This document shows, in pieces, positions 35,801 through 47,800 of a DNA stretch of 64,000 bases. The notes beneath the pieces were generated by a model, which saw only the letters and a list, made by a program, of their open reading frames with translations, was not told where the DNA came from and did not search any database. Within the stretch, counting starts at the first letter, position 1, and each line of letters opens with the position of its first letter. The DNA is from Morinoia aosen (taxonomy: Eukaryota > Arthropoda > Malacostraca > Amphipoda > Talitridae). Location: contig CM059568.1 of assembly GCA_030386875.1 (NCBI GenBank), positions 30,250,120 to 30,314,119 of the forward strand, written 5' to 3'. The translations under genes and the position numbers were made by a program.

Positions 35801-38800
35801 ATTTGAATTTCACATGGATTAATTTGAATTTCACATGGATTAATTTGAATTTCACATGGATTAATTTGAATTTGACATGGATTAATTTGAATTTGACATG
35901 GATTAATTTGAATTTGACATGGACTAATTTGAATTTGACATGGATTAATTTGAATTTGACATGGATTAATTTGAATTTGACATGGACTAATTTGAATTTG
36001 ACATGGACTAATTTGAATTTGACATGGATTAATTTAAATTTGACTTGGATTAATTTGAATTTGACTTGGATTAATTTGAATTTGACTTGGATTAATTTGA
36101 ATTTGACTTGGATTAATTTGAATTTGTCTTGGATTAATTTGAATTTGACTTGGATTAATTTGAATTTGACATGGATTAATTTGAATTTGACTTGGATTAA
36201 TTTGAATTTGACTTGGATTAATTTGAATTTGACTTGGATTAATTTGAATTTGACTTGGATTAATTTGAATTTGACTTGGATTAATTTGAATTTGGCTTGG
36301 AATAATTTGAATTTGACTTGGAATAATTTGAATTTGACTTGGATTAATTTAAATTTGACTTGGATTAATTTGAATTTGACTTGGATTATTTAGAAGTGAA
36401 AAAGTAGTAATGTGAGCGTACCGTCACAAATAGCGGCATTCACCAAAGATCTATGAAGAACGTAAACCATTCAAATTAGTTGGTAAAATAAAATGGCACT
36501 GCTTTTCGTTTACTTTCACAATTCAAAATGTATGATTACCGTATCTGACAACCGTAATCACATCTTGAATTTTCAGTATAATGATCTATCAAAAATGTAC
36601 GCCAAACCAAATTATCTGACAGCTGTCATTACCTCTCGAATTTTTAGGATATTAACCTTTCTTCAAATGAACGTCAAACAAAATTATCTATCCTCATAAA
36701 ATTAGCAAAAGATTAGCTTACAAGTTACTTTAGGCCTCCCTATTCACATAATGTAAGGAATTAAGGGAACTGGGAATCTACGTTCAAGATCAATTGCTTA
36801 TAACTTCTCTTCCATTGGGCGATAGTTGAAAAAAAGGATAAGTAAAGTGAATTGGTCAAACAGTTTTTGTGCATTAATTGGTCATAGAAGATGAGGTTCT
36901 AAAAATAACATCCCGTTTTGAGCAGCCTTCTAACGCTGCAACATACAAACAGAATTCAGTCACAGATATCTTGCAAGTTTGAAGTAGGCACCTTGAACAC
37001 ACGGTCTCTCAAAAAGCCTCAAAGGCAAAAATCAGGCGACGTAACGTCAGGGCTTGTAGGCAGCCCCTCCACCGCACGCCCAACTCTTTTGACACGCTCC
37101 CTCAAAATTTGAGTTTCCACATAAACAGCACATTTTATTTTTTAATGCAATTATTTATTTAAAAAAGCGATATCTGTGTGTCTTTTCCTCTTTTCATTTC
37201 TGAAAGTGTAATGTGGGAATGCATTCAGAAAATTTTACTCTTGCTCACGTCAGAAAGAAATTGTCACTCTAAACACAATTATGCCAGATTAAATGACCGA
37301 CTAAATGACATGAAATGATTCGGTAACAAAAGATGAAATTTTGCAGCCAGTGGGACTGTGTCAATCTCTCCCCGTTAGATGGTTTTTTATTAATCAATAT
37401 GGTAAATTTAAATAACACTTTTGGCCCACTCTGAACACATATGTGTCAAAAATTAGCCCTTGATAGCTTCTTGGTGCGGATGGTGCCAGGGTTGGCACAT
37501 AAAAAACCCACCCAAAAAAGCCCAAAAAAACCCACACTAAAAAACCCACTAAATAGTGGGTTTTTTATTTTTTGGGCTTTTTTGGGTTTTATTATTATGT
37601 AAATTTTACTTGTTTTCAAGCTTATAGAATCAAAATGAGCTAAATATTTATCTTGTCAAAATAAGTATCTAAGTCATGTGCATGACTATGACAAGAAAAC
37701 ATTGAAAAACAAAACACCAACCCTATACAAATCAAATTAGAAAAACCTTAATCACAAAAAACTCGAGGGACTAATATATTTTAATGAATTCCATTTCCAA
37801 AGTAAAAAAACAAAAATTTAGAAACAAATGCAGTTTGACTACTTAATATAGAGACTTCTGAATTTTTACTGTCTTCTAGACTAGACTGCTACTACAATAC
37901 TACTGTGTTTCTCTTTCTACATCCACTGCCATTTCATCGTTGTCATCCACATCATGATCATTCGTGAGGTGGCGATATACTGAGACGATTTATGTGCGCG
38001 TTCTGATCCTAATCTATTTCTCAATTTATTCCACACAATTCCAAATGTTGAGAAAATTCTCTCAATGGATCCTGAACTTGCGGGGCAAGAATGAAGATTG
38101 CTTATAAACTTGCAGTAACACTCTGCCAGTGTTCTTTTCATGCATATGCATTTTCTGCTGTTTCATGTCTTGAATATCCCACCATCAACAAGGAGTCATT
38201 GTCTTAGTGATATTCTCATTGAACATGTGTTTTGGGAAGTTGTCGGAGTCCTTCAATTTATAGGAGTAAAGCGCACCGATGAACTCCGGATAGTACTCAG
38301 GCAACCACTCTTCAATATCAGTCTCCTGTGAGAGCTTTGCCTTAAATATTGTAAAATGAAACATCAATATCGAGTTCATTATCTTGTTGATCAGTCTAAT
38401 GTGAAACTAGGCTAAGTGAATTAGGTTAAACATTATTGTACACCCTAGAATAATGTAATGGTAGGATGCCCTAGAAGTTGCTGAACTTATTCGGGCCCAC
38501 AGGTAGCTATACTCAAATTTGACCATTGTATTAGACTTAAGAAACATTCTACCTCTGTATCACCTGTGGTAAATAAATTGTTTAAATTGTTTAAATTGAA
38601 ATAAGTCTAACTATTATAGTCAGATGGGGCAAGACAACCTCAGCCATCATGGGATGAGAAAGTAAAGAAACTACTGGCCTATGGGGAGCATTCAAGCTGC
38701 ACTGGAACAAATTTGACGATGGAATCAGTTAGAGCATTTACTTCCAATCATTTTAGTGTTTGTTGCTATCCTGTACTGCGAAAAGTGAATTTTTTGGCAA

Positions 38801-41800
38801 ATTTAAAAAAAAAATTTGGCATGTCACTACATGTTGTAACATGTAACAGTGTAGTTGACTGACTTGACTTGCGCAGCTAAGCACTCCAGCTCACACAATA
38901 CACATGTTAAGTTGTTAACAGCATGACTGTTAAGTGATGTGCAGCTGTCTTGCTTCAAGCTGCTTGTTGGGGTTACTTATGATCTGCATGGTGCTTCCCT
39001 CTCACATGACTTGCGCCTGTCTGCTGCTAAAACAACTTACTATGAATTGACGAGCATAGAAATTCTCTTTGGACATCTTATATCTTTACAGACTGCAGAG
39101 CTATGTCTCTATGCATATGGTAATTGGTAAATGGTAATTGTGATGGACGAACTTAATTCATATATTGTTCATATAATGTAATAATTCATATAATAATGTA
39201 ATATAATGTTGGAAATAAAGTAATCAAATAACAATATTTACTCAATAAGTGTATGTATATAAATCTGAAATAGGGGCAACGGGAGTTGTGTGAATAGCCC
39301 AAAAAAACCCAGGTGGGTTGGGTTTTTTAAAAAACCCTGGGTTTTTTCCATCCCTGGATAGTGCAGCACTAGGAGGCGACTCATGATAGGGAGCAATATC
39401 TCTTGGTCCTCATTTTCTTTGATCCGTTAATTTACTAAGAGTGCCCCACCGATTAGCCTCAATTTCAATAAACTTTCAATAATTATTTCATTATTCTATC
39501 TCAATTTTATAAAAATCATCCTACATGAAAAATATCATCGGCGATTGAAAAACATGTTTAAAACAGCCAGCCAACGTCCATGCGATGCCAGCTTTTAAAT
39601 AATTAGTTTATAATTTATCAATTCAGGTTAGGTCCTATTTTCTCACGTTGAGTATCATAAAAAATTCTAGACTGGTTAATTTCAGGTCACTAATTTCTAA
39701 AGGGCCCAATTTTCCAAAAGTTTCACAAATGTGCAATTCCCAAGAAGTATAGATATATTTTTTGGAAATTATACATTTGGAGACTATGAAATGTAAACTT
39801 TGAATCAGTAATTGGTCGTCTAAAGTTACACAGCTTGTAATTTTATCATGCTATTGCAATATGAGCTATAAGAACCTAACATAAGCTATATTCAGTGACA
39901 AACATTCTACGGCCCATTTTTAATGCAGCGACATCACATTTAACATCATCGTGACGTCAGTTAGCGGTTTTATCGCATTCAACTTCATTTCTTGTGCGTT
40001 TTTTTTAAATTATAAGAGTATAAAAATTATTTTCAGAAAAATACACTCTGAATTGAAGAGAATCGGAAAAACACCTTTGATACATTAGTCAATATATATG
40101 AGGGTTTGAACACAATTTAATTCTGATTAGCCTCAGAATGACACAATATACAGGCCTAAAGCCCTAAAGTGTTAATTCGTGACAGATACACCCAACGGCT
40201 ATTATAATGGACTTATATTTTTTCACTATACTCGAGCGCATTAATGATACATATTTCACCTATGCATAGGAAAAAGCATTTCAACTGTGGGTATTACTAG
40301 GGTTGATGTACAGACGGATCCTAAAAAGTCATCACTGTTTGACGGTCAATACCTAGTTAAAAATTTGAATAGATACAATTTTCAGTAGCGTGAGTTATAA
40401 TATGTTGTGTTGTAAGAGTTCAATATAACCACCAGCAGCTTCTAAACAATGTCGATAGCATCGAAGGTAGGCGGATGTCAAGTGTATCTGGCGTAATTGT
40501 GGGACACGACCCAATAATTTTTCCACATAGCTTGTTGATTGTTGCTTTTTTTTGTCGTTCGTGATGCGTTAAACCAGCAATGTGTCCAAAGATGTCAAAC
40601 CAGCAATGCATCTAAAGATGTCAAATCAACAATGCGTCCATAGATGCTAAATCAGCAATGCGTCCAAAGATGTCAAATTAGCAATGCGTCCAAAGATGTC
40701 AAATCAGCAATGCATCCAAAGATGTCAAATCAGCAATTCGTCCAAAGATGTCAAACCAGCAATGCGTCCAAAGATGTCAAACCAGCAATGAGTCCAAAGA
40801 TGTTAAATCAGCAATGCGTCTAAAGATGTCAAATCAGCAATGCGTCCAAAAATGTCAAATCAGCAATGCGTCCAAAGATGTCAAATCAGCAATGCGTCCA
40901 AAGATGTCAAATCAGCAATGCGTCCAAAGATGTCAAATCAGCAATGCGCCCAAATATGTCAAATCAGCAATGCATCTAAAGATGTCAAATCAGCAATGCG
41001 TCCAAAGATGTCAAATCAGCAATGCGCCCAAAGATGTCAAATCTGCAATGCGTCCAAAGATGTCAAATCAGCAATGCGTCTATTAAATAGTAGGTGAGGC
41101 AGTCCCTGTTCGTTCGCCACTTTGTTAAATAGTAGGTTGTGGCGTATCCACATTGGGCGCCAAATTGTTAGATATTTGGTTTTGGCAATATCCTCTTTGG
41201 GTGCCAAATTGTAGATAGTTGCAATTTTTGCTGGTCCTTCTTGGGAGCCAGCGAATTGATTATTTAGGCGGGCTAGTCCTGTTTCAGCCCGTTTGAAAAC
41301 TAGATTGGTCCTTCTTGGGAGCCGAAATTTCAGAGTCTTCTTATCCCGGAAGGATCTTCCTGATATCTTCAGGGAAAATGGAAAGTCAGGTTTTGGCGAC
41401 TTAATTTATTAGTTGGGGCTTGCCCACAGGTTTTCAGGAGGCGAATTATTTTCCAGCAGTTGAAATTTAAGCCGATATAAAAATCAAGCTTTGAAGTTTT
41501 AGAGCCGAAGAATTTCTGGCTATGGAGCTTTTCACGCTGGTAATGCAGCCGTCGAAAGTTAGAGCCGAAATGAAATTCGAGCTGTTGAAATTTTTAAATC
41601 TGAGACGGATATAGGGTTCGCAAGTATCTGTGATACGCCAGTTCGATTATTTGCGAGAGAATTATTTTTCCTCCCGCGAAATTACAAAGCACTAGTCGGC
41701 ATCTCTGACAATAGCCTGACACGCCCTTACCAAGAAGACATTACTGCAAGTAATGTCGCGAACATGCTATTAAGCCAGATGTCGACTGTGCCTTTTTTTT

Positions 41801-44800
41801 AACCTATAAATGAATATAATGGTACATATGTACATCAGATAGCTTATACAGAATACTTAAGAATATTTCTTAACAATTTGAAACACTTATTCTAATACAG
41901 CTCAGGAACAGTCTTGTCCTTTCTTTTCTGAAGGGGCCGACTCCAGTTCTGGTTGGTGGGGAGAGCGGGATAAGAAATCGGCGAGATGGTTCTCCACTCC
42001 AGGAATATGTTCCGCTTTAAATTGAAAGAGGCTGAAGTATAAAGCCCTCGTTGGTTTAGTTTATCAGCTTGTTGCAGATATTAAGAGGTCGATGGTCGCC
42101 ATTGTGCATCGTTGATCTTGGTCGCCAATTTTGGTCGCTGACATGGTCGCCAATTTTCGATTGCTGATCTGGTCGCCAGTTTGATCGGTGATCTGGTCGC
42201 CAGTTTGATCGGTGATCTGGTAGCCATTTTGATCGCTGATCTGGTCGCCATTTTGATCGCTGATCTGGTCGCCATTTTGATCGCTGATCTGGTCGCCAGT
42301 TTGATCGCTGATCTGGTCGCCAGTTTGATCGCTGATCTGGTCGCCAGTTTGATCGCTGATCTGGTCGCCATTTTGATTGCTGATCTGGTCGCCAGTTTGA
42401 TCGGTGATCTGGTCGCCAGTTTGATCGGTGATCTGGTCGCCATTTTGATCGCTGATCTGGTCGCCATTTTGATCGCTGATCTGGTCGCCAGTTTGATCGC
42501 TGATCTGGTCGCCATTTTGATCGCTGATCTGGTCGCCAGTTTGATCGCTGATCTGGTCGCCATTTTGATTGCTGATCTGGTCGCCAGTTTTGTTCGTTGA
42601 TCTTTTTTAGATGACAAGCTTGGAACGCAGTCGTCCTTCTCCGGCAGCAGCTGCTGTTTGGAGGCCAGGGTGTCCTGCGGTCTACCGTAGATGCCGGTGG
42701 CCATGGACGCCGTGGTCTTTTTAGGTGTAGGCCTTTATCGCGCATGCCAGACAGTGTATTACGATCATTACTTTCTAATTTCTCTATTTCTTCTTTGGTT
42801 GGCTTAAGCACCTTCCCATACAGAGGACATTCCTTGTTGATCTGAAGCTGTTTTGGTTCTTTAGATTTTTCAATTTCTTCTCTCTTAGCACTCGCTTTTG
42901 GAGTGACATGAGAGGTTTCAATTATGATAGGAGGCGTATGCTCTTCTTCAAAGGATGTAGTTCCTGGTACACGTCCTAGGATTATGTCGGTTGCAGGGTT
43001 ATCCATCACTACGACTGTGATGTTGCCTCGATAATATGGGCAGTCAAGTTTTACGTTTGCTAACGGTGCTACCAAAGTTTGGCTGTCAGCTAGCTTCACG
43101 GTGATTTTGTTTTTAGATATATTTTGTTCGGGCACAAGGGCTTTATTTACAAATACGGCTGTGGCTCCTCCATCCAGTAAGATTTCCACAGGTTGATCAT
43201 TGAGTTGGCCTTGGCACTTTTTTAATTCTCCTAATAGTACTTCGGTTGTATTCGAAATTACTGCAGCATGATTGCATTCGACGGGTGGCAGGGTATATCC
43301 TGGGGACTCCTCTTCGATGTAATTTATGTGGGCAGTAGGTTGTGCCGCACCTCCTTCATTTCGGGAAGAGGTATTTTGCTGAGATTGCGGGTTAAGTACT
43401 TGGCACTCTGCGCTAGAATGAGTTGGATTTTCTCCATGGTGATTACAGAAGAATGTTCTCCAGTGGATTGGCGGACGGTTAAAGTAGTTGGGTCTGCCTT
43501 CTACGTGAGCTGGTCCAGTTGTCCTTGGCCTATACTGGAAATTCTGATTCTGAGGCGGTGCAGGTCGATACTGGGGATTTCGGTTCTGAGGAGGTCGATA
43601 GTTGAAATTTTGGTTCTGAGGAGGTGAAGGTCGATAGTTTCCGGTTGTGGTGCTAGAAGATTGATTCGCTTGAGAACTTCTGGAAGGTTTTCCCATTGAA
43701 GATTCTGGACCGTCATTTTTGTTGTTCGACGAAGGGTTCTCACACAGTTTCTGGAGAGTTGTGTTGGGTCGGGCTTGTAGAAATTTGTCCCCTTGTTCAG
43801 CTAGAGTTGCTAAGGTGTTACCGCTTCTGTCCTTGAGTTGAGTGGCAAGGTGAGACGGTAGACTGGAGTAGACCCTATCCATAAGCATGAAATTTTTCAG
43901 TTGGTCGTAGTTTTCTTCTACTTGGCTTCCGGTGAGCCATGCGTTAAGCGCTTGTTCCAATCTCCGGATGTATCGACTCATGTTGTCTCCTTCCTCAGGC
44001 TTCAGTTTATAGTAGTTACTGCGCAGTTTAGCGGGGGTTATCTTGTGGGACTCCAGCAGTAAATTTTTGATTTCCCTAAATTGGTAGCGGTCGACAGCGG
44101 CCAGTGTCTGGATGAGTCTTCTTTCCTTAGCCGTTACTAGATTTTCTAGTGCGAGAACAGCCTCAAATTCCGTGTATTCAAGTGCGTTGCTGTGACTCTC
44201 AAAACGCTGCATGAATTCTTGGATCCCCTCTTGTTCAGGGTTAAAAGCAGCGATATCGGGTATTTTGACCCGTCAGGCTTCTGGTGCCCTTTGCTGGTTG
44301 AGTTGTTGGAGCTGGATTTCATGCTCTCGTTCTCTTTCTCTCTCTCGTTCTCTTTCTCGTTCTTCTCTTTCTCGTTCTTCTCTTTCTCTTTCTTCTCTTT
44401 CTCTTTCTTGTTCTTCTCTTTCTCTTTCTCGTTCTCTTTCTCGTTCTTCTCTTTCTAGTGCTCGTTCTCGTTCTTCTCTTTCTAGTGCTCGTTCTCGTTC
44501 TTCAGCTTCCTCCAGAATTCTTATTCTTTGAAGGAAGGTTTCACGGTAGTCTGATTGCTCCGGAGTGAGGCCTAGGGAAGTCATGTACTCTCGGGCACGT
44601 TGAACGCAATCCATTTTGAAATTTTTTTCTTTTGCTTCAGGAAGTCGAAGTTCCTTTATTTTTGTTATTTTTCTTGGGTTTTCAGGATTCAAAGTCCTTC
44701 TTTAGATGCAGCTTTCCAGAGTTCGGGTCGCTGAGTTCGGGCGCCACTTTTGTTAAATAGTATATTTGGGCTGTCCCTGTTCGGGCGCCCCTTTTATTAA

Positions 44801-47800
44801 ATAGTAGGTGAGGCAGTCCCTGTTCGTTCGCCACTTTGTTAAATAGTAGGTTGTGGCGTATCCACATTGGGCGCCAAATTGTTAGATATTTGGTTTTGGC
44901 AATATCCTCTTTGGGTGCCAAATTGTAGATAGTTGCAATTTTTGCTGGTCCTTCTTGGGAGCCAGCGAATTGATTATTTAGGCGGGCTAGTCCTGTTTCA
45001 GCCCGTTTGAAAACTAGATTGGTCCTTCTTGGGAGCCGAAATTTCAGAGTCTTCTTATCCCGGAAGGATCTTCCTGATATCTTCAACGAAAATGGAAAGT
45101 CAGGTTTTGGCGACTTAATTTATTAGTTGGGGCTTGCCCACAGGTTTTCAGGAGGCGAATTATTTTCCAGCAGTTGAAATTTAAGCCGATATAAAAATCA
45201 AGCTTTGAAGTTTGAGAGCCGAAGAATTTCTGGCTATGGAACTTTTCACGCTGGTAATGCAGCCGTCGAAAGTTAGAGCCGAAATGAAATTCGAGCTGTT
45301 GAAATTTTTAAATCTGAGACGGATATAGGGTTCGCAAGTATCTGTGATACGCCAGTTCGATTATTTGCGAGAGAATTATTTTTCCTCCCGCGAAATTACA
45401 AAGCACTAGTCGGCATCTCTGACAATAGCCTGACAGCGTCCAAAGATGTCAAATCAAAAATGCGTCCAAAGATGTCAAATCAACAATGTGTCCAAAGATG
45501 TCAAACCAGCAATGCATCCAAAGATGTCACATCAACAATGCGTCCAAAGATGTCACATCAACAATGCGTCCAAAGATGTCACATCAACAATGCGTCCAAA
45601 GATGTCAAACCAGCAGACGAGATGTGAACTGAATAGTACGTCTTCGACCCACCCACCGTCCGAGTAGTTTCTTATCGGAATACGCTTTCCGCTGCACCCT
45701 CTCACTTGCCCCCCCCAGACAACCAACTCTCACCACAACCACCACTGCCGCCTACCACTATAACTTCTCAATTTTGTTGTTACACTACAATCCACTAAAT
45801 ATTAGGAAGTGCCAGTTGGTGCGTATTGAAATTTTTGCATTTCTAACACTGATTTCAAATCTTAGAACCCTTTTTCTATTCCTTTGGTGTTTACATCTGT
45901 TGGATTAATATTAAGGAAATTGGAAAAGTCTTGAAGCTTGTGCAACAGATCCACTCATCACACATTGCTGGTAACAGTACACTTCTGAAGTAATCAGACA
46001 ATGGTTGTGCAGTACACAATTACCCGTCTAATTAAATGATTGATATGCTATATTAAAACAGACTGTGTTGGCTAAAAAGAACAAAATTCAATTCAATGCA
46101 AAACAAATACCTACCTCTAACTTTGGCTACTGTTGATGCTGACCTAGCGCCCACACCACGTTTATTTACCAAACCCAGATCCAGAAAGTACCACGTACCC
46201 TGAGTACTGTGAAGCACCGAGAGCGCTAGAAGCACTGCCGACCATAAGAGAGGCAACTTGGCCGGTAACAGCCCCAATGGAAGGCGAGGGGCTGGCGCTA
46301 GACTGCAGCAGCGGCACAGACATGGAGGAGGTCGGGATGACATGAGGTTCATCCACGCTGGACTGGAACATGGCAGCAGACAGAGATGCGGAAGAGGAGT
46401 GGCTCGAGGCATGACCATGCACCGATTCGGCTCCACCCACCGCTTCACCGTCTACACCAGCCGGAGCAGGAGGGTCTTCCAGTTGATGAGCGATTTGCTC
46501 TGAGAGAAATGAGAAGTTCATGAACAAAAGCTACCTTCATTCAAGGTGCCCACAATAACACCTCCTGGTGTCAAAGTGTACTCTTCTAATTACACCTCCT
46601 ACTCCATTAAATTTATCCAACCAATTTTACTTGATACCAACAAAGTCTACAAATTGTTTGCACCAACACCTTAATGCTAATATCAGTTTGTAATCAATTT
46701 GGTATTTCAAAATCAATCTCTGTACACTTCATTTTTCACTGCATGAGCCCCCATTCCTCTCCACTCATTTGAAAAACAAATTTTAACTGTTATTCACATC
46801 TCTAAGGAACACGTAATTCCTCTTCAGCTGATATGACATAGCAAGAGCAGTTCATTACCAAGCTTGCGCAGAGTGCTAGTGAGTTGAAGAGCAGTACGCT
46901 TCACATTGAGCGTTGCTGCGCCTAGTTCTAGACGAACACTCTCGGCCTCCGACTCCAACAGTGCATGCTGCGACATACAAAGTGCTCAGATTACACTAAT
47001 TAGCAGTAATATAAATCCTTAACATGGAGGCAGGGCTTAGTATCAGAGTTATATTAATTTCACAAACAAAATTAATAATGAATGGGGTCATCCATTCAAC
47101 TGAAGCTTTGCCCTTAGTCATGTTAGTTTGCGCATGTATCAAGGACAAAGATGGCAGATTTTTTCCTATTAACAGTTGAGAAAGCGGTACTGCAGTGAAT
47201 ATGTAAGATATTATTTTAAAGGTACTTAATGCAGCATCATTGTCAGAATTTCGGACTAAAGGTAAAAAATTTCATTTAAGGACAGCACTTCTTGAGCACA
47301 CCTTTTGAGTTCACCTAAAAACGTTTTTCAGATGCCAAGTAATAGCTACCACTCATATTGCTAACGTATGAACAAACAGCGATCACCCTCGACAGAAAAA
47401 AAGTATGGCAAGTTTGCCCAAAAACGGCAGGACACCAAAGAAAGTAGCGCTTGGGGCTATACAGTGATATCCTTTTAACGACACATTGTATTGACAAAAT
47501 AAATATCAGCTTCAATTTCAGATTTTGCAAAAATTTCATAGTTTGTGAGATACACGTTTTTGTTGAGACCAATCACTGCCAGTGTGAAATCAACATGTTC
47601 ATTACAAGCACTATCTTTTCATCATAACTTTTGTTTGAATAATACAATTCAGATTCTAATTTCACATTTGGCATCAGAATTTAATACATATTGTAACGCG
47701 TGCATTTGAGCGCATTTTTAATAATCTAAGCTACTTGTAGATCTGTCACATTTTGTCACACTTATTCACAGTTGAGAGTCTTATATGAATGTATGCCATA

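Larger units (their letters stand above)
37487..39356 (-). mobile_element. hAT-superfamily element with 8-bp target duplication
   Basis: 1870 bp, ends CAGGGTTGG (left) and the complement CAGGGATGG (right), then T/A-rich blocks of AAAAAACCCA repeats. Flanked by GATGGTGC (37479-37486) and GATAGTGC (39357-39364), an 8-bp duplication with one change. It holds a decayed hAT transposase C terminus on the - strand and a LINE tail inserted at 38404-38598. Confidence 0.9.
41081..45435 (-). mobile_element. Non-autonomous Gypsy-like LTR retrotransposon (gag-protease only, pol deleted)
   Basis: 4355 bp, transcribed on the - strand. Two 641-bp LTRs differ at only a few positions, implying a recent insertion. 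The target duplication GCGTC (41076-41080, 45436-45440) lies within the 26-bp minisatellite. The interior holds a primer binding site, a gag-like frame with an in-frame TGA, a retropepsin-like domain, an 18-unit 24-bp minisatellite and, at the 3' side, only the tail of a Gypsy RNase H region. Reverse transcriptase and integrase are absent, so movement would need enzymes from another copy. Confidence 0.93.
33850..46198. other. 12.3-kb TRIM23 intron rich in mobile DNA
   Basis: In order: a long-TIR element (34268-35045), a 21-bp minisatellite (35424-36393), a short family A piece, a transposase relic, a hAT element (37487-39356), another transposase relic (40410-40545), a 26-bp minisatellite split by an LTR element (40575-45615), then ~580 bp of unremarkable sequence before the next exon. 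Confidence 0.8.

Noticed and set aside
35530-36393. 287-codon + strand frame of NLNLTWI repeats
   Set aside because: Stop-free minisatellite; the opposite strand is open as well, and there is no non-repetitive protein sequence.
40748-41097. + strand frames repeating [11 protein letters not shown]
   Set aside because: 26-bp minisatellite read in three frames; no gene structure.
42181-42600. + strand frame rich in LIADLVA repeats, looking hydrophobic
   Set aside because: Antisense of the 24-bp minisatellite in the LTR element.
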